DNA of 64,000 bases from Enterobacteriaceae bacterium 4M9 (GTDB taxonomy: Bacteria; Pseudomonadota; Gammaproteobacteria; Enterobacterales; Enterobacteriaceae), in NCBI GenBank assembly GCA_010092695.1, contig JAADJJ010000001.1, positions 3,038,001-3,102,000 of the forward strand. The letters run 5' to 3'. Within the stretch, counting starts at the first letter, position 1. Each line of letters opens with the position of its first letter. Below, in pieces: positions 41,865 to 51,104 of this stretch. The position numbers and the translations under genes were made by a program. The notes under the pieces were generated by a model. It ran no database searches. It had not been told where the DNA came from and saw only the letters and a program-made list of their open reading frames with translations.

Positions 41865-43034
41865 TTAAATCTCATCGCTTACGGATTCATACCCCACATC
41901 CGAAAGCCTCACCTCAAGCTCTAAGCGCGTCGTGAAGCCATTATTCCCGAGGCTATGAACCACCCTACTAATCAGCCATGACTGTTCGTCTATAACACGC
42001 TTAAACCCTGACACACGAAGCGGCGTTTCGGGAAATAAATCAGCCCGTCCCAGCGCCAGCGTTATCGAAAATTCAGCCACGCCACGCTGCAGCTTGTCCC
42101 ACTTCGCCTGAGCCGCCCGCATGGCCTGCGCCTTTGTCGCGTATACTGTGGTCAGCGCCAGCACGTTCTCGGCGTCACCGGCCATGTATTCACCTTCGCG
42201 TGCTTCCTGCTCTTTTTTAGCTTTGGCTTTCTTGCTGACCGGTGTCGCCTTCGGGTGCTGCAGCGCGCGCAGGTGCTGCTGCTTTGGCTTGCGCTTCAGC
42301 GTCACTTTCTGCTTTTGCGGCTTCGGGTCTTTTGTGTGCAGCCATTTTGCCGTAACACCGGTGTAAGCGGCCCGGTCTGCAATCGCAAACTGATGCCCGT
42401 CACCGTCGCTACGCACCAGGGTCATTTGCGGGACCGGCTTACCGCTGGCCGTGACCGCACTGCCCGCCTTCAGAAACAGCAGCTTTCCAGCTTTCACTGA
42501 CACCGTTGCCCCGTTGCGCTCCGCGAGCCGGGTCAGAAATACCGCGTCGGACTCCTGAGACTGGTCAATATGCGGCACGGGTATCGTTTTCAGGGAGTCA
42601 GCAACGCTGGCCGTCAGGTTGTTACGCTGCGCGATGGTCGTGACCACGGCGTCGAGTGTGGTGTCGTGCCATGACTGTTCGCGTCGTGAATTGAGCGTGC
42701 CGCGAAAGTCGGCGCTACGCGCCCGGATGGTCAGCGTATCCGGCGCGCCGCGATGCTCGATTTCGTCGACCGTAAAATCGCCCTTCCCCAGCAGGGCCGA
42801 ACCCTGCCAGCCGAGGAACAGCGACAGGACAGCGCCACGCGGCGGCAGCTCGACCTGACCGTCGCTGTCGTCGAGTTCAATGTCGAGCTGGTCCGCCTCA
42901 AAGCCCCGGTTATCTGTCATTGTCAGTGATATCAGACGGTCACTGATATTGTGAGTAATATCCTCGCTGTTCATCGTCAGCATAAAGGCCGGTGCCATAC
43001 TGGCCCCGGCGTCGGTCACCATGCCTGTTATCAT
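41865..43034 (-). CDS. D: P2 gpD-like tail protein
   Basis: Late tail gene, 389 aa (P2 D: 387). gpD caps the tail tube at the baseplate end in contractile-tail phages, and gives the hub/tip together with V. Conserved features include LDIELDDSDGQVELPPRGAVLSLFLGW and the Lys-rich linker near residue 245. It overlaps U by four bases (ATGA). Confidence 0.93.
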   Translation of the reverse strand: MITGMVTDAGASMAPAFMLTMNSEDITHNISDRLISLTMTDNRGFEADQLDIELDDSDGQVELPPRGAVLSLFLGWQGSALLGKGDFTVDEIEHRGAPDTLTIRARSADFRGTLNSRREQSWHDTTLDAVVTTIAQRNNLTASVADSLKTIPVPHIDQSQESDAVFLTRLAERNGATVSVKAGKLLFLKAGSAVTASGKPVPQMTLVRSDGDGHQFAIADRAAYTGVTAKWLHTKDPKPQKQKVTLKRKPKQQHLRALQHPKATPVSKKAKAKKEQEAREGEYMAGDAENVLALTTVYATKAQAMRAAQAKWDKLQRGVAEFSITLALGRADLFPETPLRVSGFKRVIDEQSWLISRVVHSLGNNGFTTRLELEVRLSDVGYESVSDEI

Positions 43035-43495
43035 CTCGTCAGCTCTCCCGCGAGCTTACCGGCAGACGTAACCAGATTACCGACCTGCTGCTTCAGGTCG
43101 CCCAGCATTGCCGTCAGTGACTCATCGACCCGCTTCAGCGACAGGGTAAAATCTATCTTTCTGGCGGCACCATCGCTGAAAAATTCCGCGTGCGTGGTGC
43201 TGACACGCTCAACAACGAACATCCCGAGAATGTTGCCGGTTCCCTCTATCATCGGCCACGCCCGCCCCTCGTCGGCCATTAACTCCACCATGCGCAGTGA
43301 TATCGCACCGCCGGTGATAGCCGGGTACAGCGTGCCGGAAAGCTGACACGACGTATCACCCTCCCCGAGATACTGATACGCGGGCGGTTTTCCGACCCGG
43401 TCATTAGAGGCCCAGCGGTATTCACGCGAATACTGCATCGACTGGTAAGGCAGTGTACGGCGTTCAAACACAAACATTCCCAGCGCTAACATCAT
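43031..43495 (-). CDS. U: P2 gpU-like tail protein
   Basis: Tail terminator/assembly protein, 154 aa. MMLALGMFVFERRTLPYQSMQYSREYRWASNDRVGKPPAYQYLG is close to the P2 U N-terminus. It stands between T and D in the P2 order, 13 bp after T, and shares an ATGA overlap with D. Confidence 0.93.
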   Translation of the reverse strand: MMLALGMFVFERRTLPYQSMQYSREYRWASNDRVGKPPAYQYLGEGDTSCQLSGTLYPAITGGAISLRMVELMADEGRAWPMIEGTGNILGMFVVERVSTTHAEFFSDGAARKIDFTLSLKRVDESLTAMLGDLKQQVGNLVTSAGKLAGELTR

Positions 43496-43508
43496 CGTTT
43501 AACCCTCC

Positions 43509-45950
43509 TCAGTCGTGCCCCATACTGGCGCGCTGGCGTGCGCGTTTGTCGCGTTCGTACTTTTCCAGCGCATCGCGAACCTGACGGTCGAGTTGATGCC
43601 CCGGCGCATTACCGCCAGCCAACGTGATGTGATAGTCGGTTTTGCTCTGGTCAACATAAGAGCGTCCGGCAGGTGCCGTGACGGGCTGATACGCCCGATA
43701 ACCGCCGTAAGTGCTGGTCGGTTGAATGTAGCTGCTGCCCTGCGCGGCGGCGCTGGTTCGGGCGGCGGTCTTGTCCAGCTCGTCTGACTCTTTGCTGATG
43801 ACGCCGAGCTTTTCGAGCAGCCAGTCGACACCGCTGCGCAGTTTGTTGAAAACGGTCAGCGGAGCCATAAACGCAGCGGCCAGCGCCTGCCCGAACATCA
43901 CGCCGACGTTTTTACAGCTTTCGAGCGTCTCTTTTGCAGCTTTTACGGGCTGCAACAGGTCTTTGAACCACTGCCATACCACACGCAGCGCTGCGCCCAG
44001 GGCGTCAAAAATGGGTTTGAGTGGCGCAAACATTTCCCCCACCGGTGCGAAGGCGGCTTTCAGCCCCTCCACGACGCCTGAGAAAAATGCGCCTATCGGC
44101 TCCCAGTATTTCCGGATAAGCAACACACCGGCGACAATTGCAGCCCCCACAGCCACCACCGGCCATGTAATTGCCCCCAACGCGGTAACGATGGCACCAC
44201 CGGCAACCGTGAACACCGTTCCCAGCAGACCAGCAGCGGCAATAATGGCGTTGATACCCATAATCACCGGCCAGGCAACAAGACCGATGCCACCAATCAC
44301 CCCAATCAGCGCCAGCCCGCCCCCAACAACCAGACCGAGCGTCTGCGCCAGCCCTTTGTTCTTCTGGATCCAGCCATCCAGTCGCAACACGTACCGCGTC
44401 GCGGTTTGCGTGAGCTTTCTCAGGGAGCCTTCCTGCTGGTCAAAAAGGTCTGTCCCGACGGCCTCATAGGCGGACTGAAACTCTTTAAAATCACCGCCGA
44501 GGTTATCCTGCATCACTTTAACCAGCTCTTCGGTTTTGCCGTCCGAGGCTTTCAGCGCTGCCGTAAGCTGGTCGAGCTTGCCGCTGGCCGCTGCAGCCAT
44601 CAACACGTTAGCCGATGAGCTGGCCTCCTCACCGAAGATGGTTTTCATGTACTCCGCACGCTGACCTGTGCCGAGTTTGTTTTTCTCAAAACTGCGCTGC
44701 ATTTCTTTCAGGATGGTAAAAATCGGGCGCGTGTTGCCTTTGCTGTCTGTTGTCTTAACACCAAGCTCCCTGATGGCCTCATAGGCCTTGCCTGTTGGTG
44801 CCTGCAGGCGGCTTAATACCGCGCGGCTTCCGGTCCCGGCCATAGAGCCGGTGATTTTCGCGTCGTGCAACGCGCCCACCATTGCGGCGGTCTCTTCTAT
44901 GCTGACACCAGCATTTTTTGCCACCGGCGCGGCGTAGGTCATGGCATCGCTCAGACCGTCAAAGTCAGCGGCGGTCTTGTTCATCACCGTAGACAGCACG
45001 TCGCCAATATGCGCGACCCTGTCATTGGATAACTGAAACGCGGAGCGCATCCCCATCAGTAATGCGGCGTTTTCTTCCATCGTGCGACGGTTTGCAAGCG
45101 CCATATTCAGCGTGACGGGCGTTGTCGCCTGAATGGCGTCAGCGTCGCCGCCGCCTTTGGCGATAATAATTTGTGCGCTGGCAGCATCATCAGCAGACGC
45201 CGCCGTATTGTCACCAAGCTGGCGCGCCTGTTTGCGTAATGCCTGCATTTCCGGCGACTGCTTATCAACACCCAGCACCGCCTGCAGCTCAGAGTTTTTC
45301 TGCGCAAAATCATAACCAGATTTGAGCAGCTTCACTCCGGCCACGGTTCCCGCCGTCGCGATACCCACCCCGGCGGCCCCCACTGAGACCGCATTACCGG
45401 CAAGCTCTTTGCCTGCCTGATAACGGGCCTTCACTCGGCTTAACTTCGCCTGCTGGGTGCTGACCTGCGCCAGTGCCGCCCGCTGGCGGTTAAGCTGCGC
45501 TGTGGTTTCGCTAATTGAGGTCTTCAGGCGGCGCTCATCCGCTGACAGCGTGCGTGTGTTGATGCCTGCCTGCTGCAGCTCGACGCGCTGGCGCTGTACT
45601 GACGTTCTCAGGCCGTTGTATTTCGTCTGCAGCTCCGCCGCCTGACGTTTTGCCGCCTCCAGCGCCCGGGCCTGCGCACGGGTGGGGTTTTCAGTGTTTT
45701 TAAACTGTACTGCCAGCGCAACGGCTTCGCGCTTCGCTTTCTGCAGTGCCTGCCCGGTTACGGCCAGTTGCGCACTGGTCTTGCGAAAGCCGTCGATTCG
45801 CGACGCCTGTCCGTTGAGTGTGCTCAGTTGTTTTTGTGTGCCGCGAATATCACCCGACAGGGTTTTACTCGCGGTCTGGATGGATTTTAGCGGTCGCGTT
45901 GCCTGGTCGACCGCTTTCAGTAATACCTCTAAACGCAGGTTTTTACTCAT
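43509..45950 (-). CDS. T: Tail tape-measure protein
   Basis: Sets tail length and is ejected first. The 813 aa (P2 T: 815) have a long coiled-coil N-terminal half (SIQTASKTLSGDIRGTQKQLSTLNGQ...), a TP901/Gp-T tape-measure core (ITGSMAGTGSRAVLSRLQ, EEASSSANVLMAA) and hydrophobic stretches around 545-620. Its ATG overlaps the last bases of E' (ATGAGTAA), so it is translated after the frameshifted chaperone. Confidence 0.95.
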   Translation of the reverse strand: MSKNLRLEVLLKAVDQATRPLKSIQTASKTLSGDIRGTQKQLSTLNGQASRIDGFRKTSAQLAVTGQALQKAKREAVALAVQFKNTENPTRAQARALEAAKRQAAELQTKYNGLRTSVQRQRVELQQAGINTRTLSADERRLKTSISETTAQLNRQRAALAQVSTQQAKLSRVKARYQAGKELAGNAVSVGAAGVGIATAGTVAGVKLLKSGYDFAQKNSELQAVLGVDKQSPEMQALRKQARQLGDNTAASADDAASAQIIIAKGGGDADAIQATTPVTLNMALANRRTMEENAALLMGMRSAFQLSNDRVAHIGDVLSTVMNKTAADFDGLSDAMTYAAPVAKNAGVSIEETAAMVGALHDAKITGSMAGTGSRAVLSRLQAPTGKAYEAIRELGVKTTDSKGNTRPIFTILKEMQRSFEKNKLGTGQRAEYMKTIFGEEASSSANVLMAAAASGKLDQLTAALKASDGKTEELVKVMQDNLGGDFKEFQSAYEAVGTDLFDQQEGSLRKLTQTATRYVLRLDGWIQKNKGLAQTLGLVVGGGLALIGVIGGIGLVAWPVIMGINAIIAAAGLLGTVFTVAGGAIVTALGAITWPVVAVGAAIVAGVLLIRKYWEPIGAFFSGVVEGLKAAFAPVGEMFAPLKPIFDALGAALRVVWQWFKDLLQPVKAAKETLESCKNVGVMFGQALAAAFMAPLTVFNKLRSGVDWLLEKLGVISKESDELDKTAARTSAAAQGSSYIQPTSTYGGYRAYQPVTAPAGRSYVDQSKTDYHITLAGGNAPGHQLDRQVRDALEKYERDKRARQRASMGHD

Positions 45951-46122
45951 TGTGGTTTCCGCTACGCTGCAAAGCCTTCTCTCGCCAGCTCAAAATCTCA
46001 GTCAGGCTCATGGTGTAAAGCTCTGACGGCGGCCAGTGAAAAATCACCGCAATATCCGCCATCAGGTCATTAACCGTCAGTGATGGCGGGAAGTTCAGTG
46101 CGCCGAGTTCGGTGACAAAAAA
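45943..46122 (-). CDS. E' extension of the tail assembly chaperone (frameshift product)
   Basis: From the slippery heptamer TTTTTTG (46122-46116, minus strand) a -1 step leads from the E frame into this frame: after FF it reads VTELGALNFPPSLTV...FHWPPSELYTMSLTE and stops at 45943. FHWPPSELYTM is typical of the P2 E' / GpE domain, so gpE+E' would be 162 aa. The stop overlaps the T start. In tailed phages the two products in a fixed ratio guard the tape measure. Confidence 0.88.
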   Translation of the reverse strand, partial: FFVTELGALNFPPSLTVNDLMADIAVIFHWPPSELYTMSLTEILSWREKALQRSGNHNE

Positions 46123-46430
46123 CCAATCACCTTCCCGGCAAGGGTTAGCAGGTCAGGCAGCTCCATCGCGGTGACTTCAGCCTCGGTCAGCGCCGGATAC
46201 GTCATGCGTGGCAGCACCTTAATCAGCGCATCCACCTCCGACTGCGCCACGGCGGCAAGGCTCACACCGCGCAGCGTTCCGGCAGTGGGTTTAATCAGCG
46301 TCACGGACTCGATGGTCTGACCGCCGCGCTTTACCGGCACGTCGAACGTAACCAGATTCGGATTAACGGCAGCGATTTCATTGCCTGCGTTGTCGATAAA
46401 TTCTGGCGTCTCTTTTTTTGCTTTTGCCAT
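46095..46430 (-). CDS. E: Tail assembly chaperone gpE
   Basis: Short form of the tail assembly chaperone, 111 aa (P2 E: 91), ending a few codons past the slippery site (KVIGFLSPNSAH). MAKAKKETPEFIDNAGNEIAAVNPNLVTFDVPVKRGGQTIESVTLIKP is a phage P2 E-type sequence. It lies between FII and T as in P2. Confidence 0.9.
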   Translation of the reverse strand: MAKAKKETPEFIDNAGNEIAAVNPNLVTFDVPVKRGGQTIESVTLIKPTAGTLRGVSLAAVAQSEVDALIKVLPRMTYPALTEAEVTAMELPDLLTLAGKVIGFLSPNSAH

Positions 46431-46492
46431 GATGGTTGCCTCTGTTCTGAGTGAGGGTAATCACCGGCCAGCCACGCTGACCGGTCAGGAAA

Positions 46493-47011
46493 TTACAGGC
46501 CGATTGCGCGGCGGTGCTGCTCCAGCCGGTCGACGCCGTTCACCTTCTCGACCATGTTCACGGTGTCGATTTCGATAATGTCGCTGCCGTCAATCGTCAG
46601 GCGGTAATACGTGCAGGCCGTCGAGATTTTTGTCGTGGACAGCTCTCCCTGCTTGCTCTCGCCGCCGTCAAGCTCCTTGTGACGTCCGCGCATCACCACT
46701 TCCACGGCGACGATTTCGCCGGTGTCGTCACGCTGGTAAGAGCCAGCAAAACGCAGCGGCACCGCATCAGCGCCCGGCGCGGCGTACTGCGCCCACAGCG
46801 CCACATCCGGCATGCCGCCGAGGGACCACTCAACGGCAAGCGCCTCATCGTCGAGGCCGAGGTCAACGGTCGCGGCACCGTTCATGCCACCGCCGCGCCA
46901 GTTCTCCAGCTTGCGGGTGAGCTTCGGCAGCGTAACGGACTCAACAACACCCATGTAGCTAAGGCCGTCGTTGAACAGGTTCAGGTATTTCAGTACGCGG
47001 GGTAATGCCAT
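46493..47011 (-). CDS. FII: Major tail tube protein FII
   Basis: Inner tube of the contractile tail, 172 aa as in P2. MALPRVLKYLNLFNDGLSYMGVVESVTLPKLTRKLENWRGGGM is the P2 FII N-terminus, with the C-terminal NMVEKVNGVDRLEQHRRAIGL. It follows FI by 12 bp in the FI-FII-E-E'-T operon. Confidence 0.95.
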   Translation of the reverse strand: MALPRVLKYLNLFNDGLSYMGVVESVTLPKLTRKLENWRGGGMNGAATVDLGLDDEALAVEWSLGGMPDVALWAQYAAPGADAVPLRFAGSYQRDDTGEIVAVEVVMRGRHKELDGGESKQGELSTTKISTACTYYRLTIDGSDIIEIDTVNMVEKVNGVDRLEQHRRAIGL

Positions 47012-47023
47012 TGCTCAGGCTCC

Positions 47024-48211
47024 TTAGTTGCTGACGGACGCGGCCAGATTGACCAGGTAAGTGTCGGTGATGCGCTGGCGCAGAATGAGGCTTTCAAGCG
47101 GCGGGACGGGTGTGTAGTCGAAGTCGACGTAGAGCTTTCCGGCCTTGAGCGTGTCCTTGTCGTTCGACGCATCATCGAACCAGCATGAGCCGTCGACAAT
47201 GTAGCCATTAGATTTCAGCTCGCGGAATTTCGCGTTAATGCCGTCAACAATGTCGCGAATCAGGCTTGCCGTAATAGGCTTGTCCACCGCCCACATGTGC
47301 GCCTCGGCCATTGTGTCGGCCAGCACCTGCGCGGTACGGGTGTAGTTCTCAAACAGAAATAACGGGTCATCCGAGCAGGTGCGGTTACCCCAGAATCTGA
47401 AGCCGTCTTTACGCACAAGTGTCGTGACGCCAGCCTCGTTTAACAGGTCCGCATCGGTGCCGGATGCCTGCAAATCCCAGAACACTGACGCACTGATACC
47501 GGTGACACCCTGGACGCCGACATTTGACAGGGTTTTATGCCAGCCGACCGTCTGGTCGATGTATGCACGCAGGCCGAGCGCGCGCGCCGTGGCGTATGCC
47601 GTGGTGGTCGCGTTTGCCGTGGTATCCCATGCGAGGAAGTCAGGCCAGATGACCATAAGCTCACGCTGACTGAAGTTGTCACGGTAGTTAATCGCCTCTG
47701 AAATGGTCTTACAGCCCCACGCGCTGACGTAACCAAACGCACGCAGGCTGATACATACAGACGCGAGCGCGGTCGCCACCTCCTGCGAATCCAGCCCCGG
47801 CACGCCAAGAATGCGCGGCTTAACGCCGGTTACCGCCTCAGCGGTCAGCAACGCCTTAAGCCCGGTGTATTTGCCATCTGCACCCGTGCCGCCAATAACA
47901 TTTGAAATGGTTTTCGCGCGGGCGGCGTCCGGGTCACTGTCCTTGCCTTCCTCCACGCGCACGACCACGACAACGGGTTTCGCCTGGTCTGCGATGGCCT
48001 GCAGCGATGCCGCCAGCGTGCCGGTTTTGCCCGCTTTGGCAATGGCGCTTTGTACGCGGGTAATCAGGACCGGCTCATTAAGCGGGAATGTGTCCGCATC
48101 CGCATCATTCGCGGTGCATACCATGCCAATAATGGCGGTTGAAACGGTGGAAATGACGCGCGTGCCGTCGTTGATTTCGAGCACCTGCACGCCGTGGTGA
48201 TAATCACTCAT
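47024..48211 (-). CDS. FI: Major tail sheath protein FI
   Basis: Contractile sheath protein, 395 aa (P2: 396). MSDYHHGVQVLEINDGTRVISTVSTAIIGMVCTA and GLDSQEVATALASV...AWGCKTISEAINYRDNFSQRELMVIWPDFLAWD are P2 FI sequences; the C-terminal FDYTPVPPLESLILRQRITDTYLVNL is intact. It is the first gene after the terminator at 48314, so a late promoter should lie at 48212-48313. Confidence 0.96.
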   Translation of the reverse strand: MSDYHHGVQVLEINDGTRVISTVSTAIIGMVCTANDADADTFPLNEPVLITRVQSAIAKAGKTGTLAASLQAIADQAKPVVVVVRVEEGKDSDPDAARAKTISNVIGGTGADGKYTGLKALLTAEAVTGVKPRILGVPGLDSQEVATALASVCISLRAFGYVSAWGCKTISEAINYRDNFSQRELMVIWPDFLAWDTTANATTTAYATARALGLRAYIDQTVGWHKTLSNVGVQGVTGISASVFWDLQASGTDADLLNEAGVTTLVRKDGFRFWGNRTCSDDPLFLFENYTRTAQVLADTMAEAHMWAVDKPITASLIRDIVDGINAKFRELKSNGYIVDGSCWFDDASNDKDTLKAGKLYVDFDYTPVPPLESLILRQRITDTYLVNLAASVSN

Positions 48212-48313
48212 CCGGTTAACTCCGTGGTTAATGGGCGAATGTCATTGTCCTGGCGGGACCGGTGGCGGGCTATGCGTGACTGATGGGTGAGTGCTGGCAC
48301 ATAAACAGGGCAT

Positions 48314-48335
48314 AAAAAAGCGGGCCTACGCCCGC
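48314..48335 (-). terminator. Terminator between tail-fibre gene G and FI
   Basis: On the minus strand GCGGGC / GCCCGC around GTAG, then TTTTTT, five bases past the G stop. It separates the V-to-G operon from the FI-to-D operon. Confidence 0.85.
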
Positions 48336-48340
48336 CTTCG

Positions 48341-48766
48341 TTATTCTGGTTTTACCGGCCAGTCGATATCCGGCGCGGTGGAGGTGTCGACCGCCCCCAG
48401 CGCCTTGATATAACCGAGCCACAAAATCAGGCTTTCCCTGTCCTCATCACTAATAATGCCGAGCTGTAGCTCAGTCTGCCACACGCTTATCGTATCTTTG
48501 GCTTCTATGACCAACTGCTCGCGCTGCACATTTGCCAGCGCCACCAGTTCAGCCGGGGCCGGGGGCGGAAGCGCAACCCAGCACGGCAAGTTATCGTCAC
48601 CCACCCCACGTACCATTCCTTCCGGCGCATCAGCCATAAATCCCGCCGCATCATCCGCACTGATTGCTACGCCGTCACCCGGCCACGTTCCGGCCTGCAG
48701 GTAATCATCCTTAAGTGACAGCGGATAAAAGGCATTTTCTGACGGGCTAAAAATATAATCTGTCAT
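48341..48766 (-). CDS. G: Tail fibre assembly protein
   Basis: Tfa/P2 G-like chaperone needed for the tail fibre to fold, 141 aa from the ATG at 48766, overlapping the H stop (TGATG). MTDYIFSPSENAFYPLSLKDDYLQAGTWPGDGVAIS is a Tfa N-terminus and IVWLGYIKALGAVDTSTAPDIDWPVKPE the C-terminal. In P2 the fibre genes H-G are exchanged often. Confidence 0.92.
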   Translation of the reverse strand: MTDYIFSPSENAFYPLSLKDDYLQAGTWPGDGVAISADDAAGFMADAPEGMVRGVGDDNLPCWVALPPPAPAELVALANVQREQLVIEAKDTISVWQTELQLGIISDEDRESLILWLGYIKALGAVDTSTAPDIDWPVKPE

Positions 48767-49593
48767 CAGTACCCCACACCCCATACGGTTACAGTTGAGT
48801 TTGATTTGTTATACGCGCAGGCCGCCTTAAATCTTGCGCGGTCCACAATGGCGGCACTGACAAATGGCGCGCCGCTCACGGCATAAATGAGTGAGTTCGT
48901 CAGCGACGGATTAATTGATAAACAGGCATTCGGAAACGCAACCGGCCAGGTCCCTTCAACCGGAACCATACTGCCATCCGGCGACTGCGTTACCGACACG
49001 GATTTCCACTGGATCAGCATATTTCCGCGCACACCTGAAATCATACCCGGCACGGAAATATAACCCGCCGTACTGCCAAGCCCTGACGCCGCTGGCATTG
49101 TTGCGCCTGTATCCAGCCCCAAACCTGATACAGATTTGTCCACATATTCACGTGTCGCCAGCACGACCGCCGGGTCGATTTTCAGCGTGATGGATGAGAT
49201 CGCAGACACGGCCAGCACCATGCGAATCGTCTGCGTTCTGCCGCTGCCCTCGGCAAGCTGCGGTTTGTAGGTTTCCGGGCAGTTGCCGACCGCAATCAGA
49301 ATACCGTTATCGTCATAAAGTCCCACCTCACGCACCCAGAATCCCCCCTCATTTTCCGGGATGATTTGTTCAGCAATAATCTGGCCTGCATTGTTCGGGT
49401 CAACGCCGAGCGAGTTCAGCGGCGCGATGCGTTTCTGATTAATCAGTGCCGTCTGCGCCGGGTCCGGCATCGGTAGCACACCGCCACCATCACCCACCGC
49501 CATTTGTGTAATACTGAGTTTCTGGCCGAGCGCGGTCGCGTTCGCCAGCCTTGCCGCGCCCTGAGTGGTCAGGGTGGCGTAGTATTTAGTCAT
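48766..49593 (-). CDS. H: Tail fibre protein (short, P2 H-type N-terminus)
   Basis: Receptor-binding fibre. The first 150 residues are the conserved P2 H/DUF3751 baseplate-attachment part (YYATLTTQGAARLANATALGQKLSITQMAVGDGGG, GQIIAEQIIPENEGGFWVREVGLYDDNGILIAVGNCPETYKP). After a short linker the rest is a small gp53-like C-terminal receptor-binding domain, ending VTVWGVGY. P2 H is 669 aa, so 275 aa is a short version without the long shaft. There is no frameshift, so the gene seems intact as a short fibre. Confidence 0.9.
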   Translation of the reverse strand: MTKYYATLTTQGAARLANATALGQKLSITQMAVGDGGGVLPMPDPAQTALINQKRIAPLNSLGVDPNNAGQIIAEQIIPENEGGFWVREVGLYDDNGILIAVGNCPETYKPQLAEGSGRTQTIRMVLAVSAISSITLKIDPAVVLATREYVDKSVSGLGLDTGATMPAASGLGSTAGYISVPGMISGVRGNMLIQWKSVSVTQSPDGSMVPVEGTWPVAFPNACLSINPSLTNSLIYAVSGAPFVSAAIVDRARFKAACAYNKSNSTVTVWGVGY

Positions 49594-50198
49594 GAAATCA
49601 CCTTCAAATCGTCAATCACATGGACGGCACAGGCCGGGTAATACTCACCGCCGACAACCAGCTCGTCGGGGGTATAGGGGTAAATGGTCAGCGCGTCGCC
49701 GTCATAACAGCCCGCGCCGACATACAGCTCGCCTGACGTGCTCAGGCTGATAACCAGCCCGGTCAGGTGACGGCTTGCCGGTTTGGCGTCGTTTATCAGG
49801 CGCTCAAGCTCCTGATACATTTCCTCGGTGATGCCACTTTCCAGCACGCCGACCACCAGGCGGAACGTGCCCGGCTCCTCGTCGAGCTGCCACCATTCGC
49901 GGACCTCTATCAGATACCCCAGCGGCTCGACCACACGCCGCAATGCGCTGATAGTGCCTTTGTGAAGATGGACATAAAACGACGACGCAATGACGCTGCG
50001 CTTTGTGGCCTCCGGCCAGTTTTCATCCCAGCGGTCAACCGACAGCGCCCACGCAAGATACGGCAGCAGGTTTACCGGGCAGGTCTGCGGATTCCACAAC
50101 GTGCGCAGCGGCACCGGCACGCGCTCAATCTGCGCCAGTGCATCAGCGGCGGCCACTTCCAGCGCTGACGACCCGACAGGCAGCAGCCGGTCACTCAT
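49590..50198 (-). CDS. I: Baseplate wedge protein I
   Basis: P2 I-like tail/baseplate protein of 202 aa. MSDRLLPVGSSALEVAAADALAQIERVPVPLRTLWNPQTCPVNLLPYLAWALSVDRWDENW is the family N-terminus. The ATG at 50198 overlaps the J stop by eight bases; the frame is open to 50252. Overlaps H by four bases. Confidence 0.93.
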   Translation of the reverse strand: MSDRLLPVGSSALEVAAADALAQIERVPVPLRTLWNPQTCPVNLLPYLAWALSVDRWDENWPEATKRSVIASSFYVHLHKGTISALRRVVEPLGYLIEVREWWQLDEEPGTFRLVVGVLESGITEEMYQELERLINDAKPASRHLTGLVISLSTSGELYVGAGCYDGDALTIYPYTPDELVVGGEYYPACAVHVIDDLKVIS

Positions 50199-51099
50199 CC
50201 GAACCCCCGACGCGAATGCTGTAGCCTGTGCAGTGCGATGCCTGCGAGGCATTCAGCACGATATCGGCCATCGGGGCGGCAAGCTCGACGCGCTGCACTC
50301 CCTCAACATGCAGCGCGGCGTAAATGGCAGACAGGCGGATATCACGCCCGAGGCGGCGCTGGTCGCTGATATAGCCCTGCAGTTTCAGCTCTGATGCCTG
50401 GCGGACCAGCTCCGCCTCGGGGCCGGGATACAGATACAGCGTCGCATCAATGCGATACGGCACAATCTCGGCTGACAGCACCGTCACGCGGTCCGCCACG
50501 GTGCGCACCGGCTCTGACTGCGCCACCACATCCACCGCCGCGATGAGGTCATCACTGGCCGTGCCGTCACCCTCCCGCGACAGCACATAAATCGTCACAT
50601 ACGCCGGGCGCGGACTGGTGACCGCCACGTCAGCGACACGCCCGTCCGCACTGCGACAGCCGTATTCATAGGCACCACCCGGAGAGGCCCAGCTCAACCC
50701 CTCAAACGCCTGTTGCGCCCGGATACGCAGGTCGCCGTCAGACTCCATGACAGCAGGCGTCGGGGGGATGGTGGTTGCGTCTTCCGGGGTGATTGTCAGG
50801 CGCGCGGTATTGTTATTGGCCACCACGACGTCGAGGTCGTTACCGGTGGCATACGCCAGCGTCACGCCGAGCGCTGCTTCGTTGACGCGCTGGCGCCAGA
50901 CAACTTCACGGTAGGCGTTTTCCTGCAGCAGCTTCACCAGCGGCTCAGATTCCAGCGCCAGCGTGGCGGCTATGGCCTCCTGCTGGTCTTCGGGATAGAG
51001 CGATATCAGCGTCGCGATACGCTCCGCGAGGATGGTTTCATAATCCAGCACCTCGACCACATCCGGTACGGGTAACTGACTCAGGTCAACGGTAGCCAT
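50191..51099 (-). CDS. J: Baseplate wedge protein J
   Basis: Baseplate protein of 302 aa, as in P2. MATVDLSQLPVPDVVEVLDYETILAERIATLISLYPEDQQEAIAATLALESEPLVKLLQ is the P2 J N-terminus. GpJ family proteins have the baseplate J fold of T4 gp6. Located 5 bp after W. Confidence 0.95.
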   Translation of the reverse strand: MATVDLSQLPVPDVVEVLDYETILAERIATLISLYPEDQQEAIAATLALESEPLVKLLQENAYREVVWRQRVNEAALGVTLAYATGNDLDVVVANNNTARLTITPEDATTIPPTPAVMESDGDLRIRAQQAFEGLSWASPGGAYEYGCRSADGRVADVAVTSPRPAYVTIYVLSREGDGTASDDLIAAVDVVAQSEPVRTVADRVTVLSAEIVPYRIDATLYLYPGPEAELVRQASELKLQGYISDQRRLGRDIRLSAIYAALHVEGVQRVELAAPMADIVLNASQASHCTGYSIRVGGSDE

Positions 51100-51104
51100 A
51101 GTGT

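Noticed and set aside
48290..48307. TGT-N12-ACT as an Ogr-binding site in front of FI
   Set aside because: The known pattern is TGT-N12-ACA; one mismatch in such a short pattern is not enough, although the location is right.
48212..48313. A Z/fun-type cargo gene between G and FI
   Set aside because: Only about 100 bp of promoter region are there, so this phage carries no gene in that slot.
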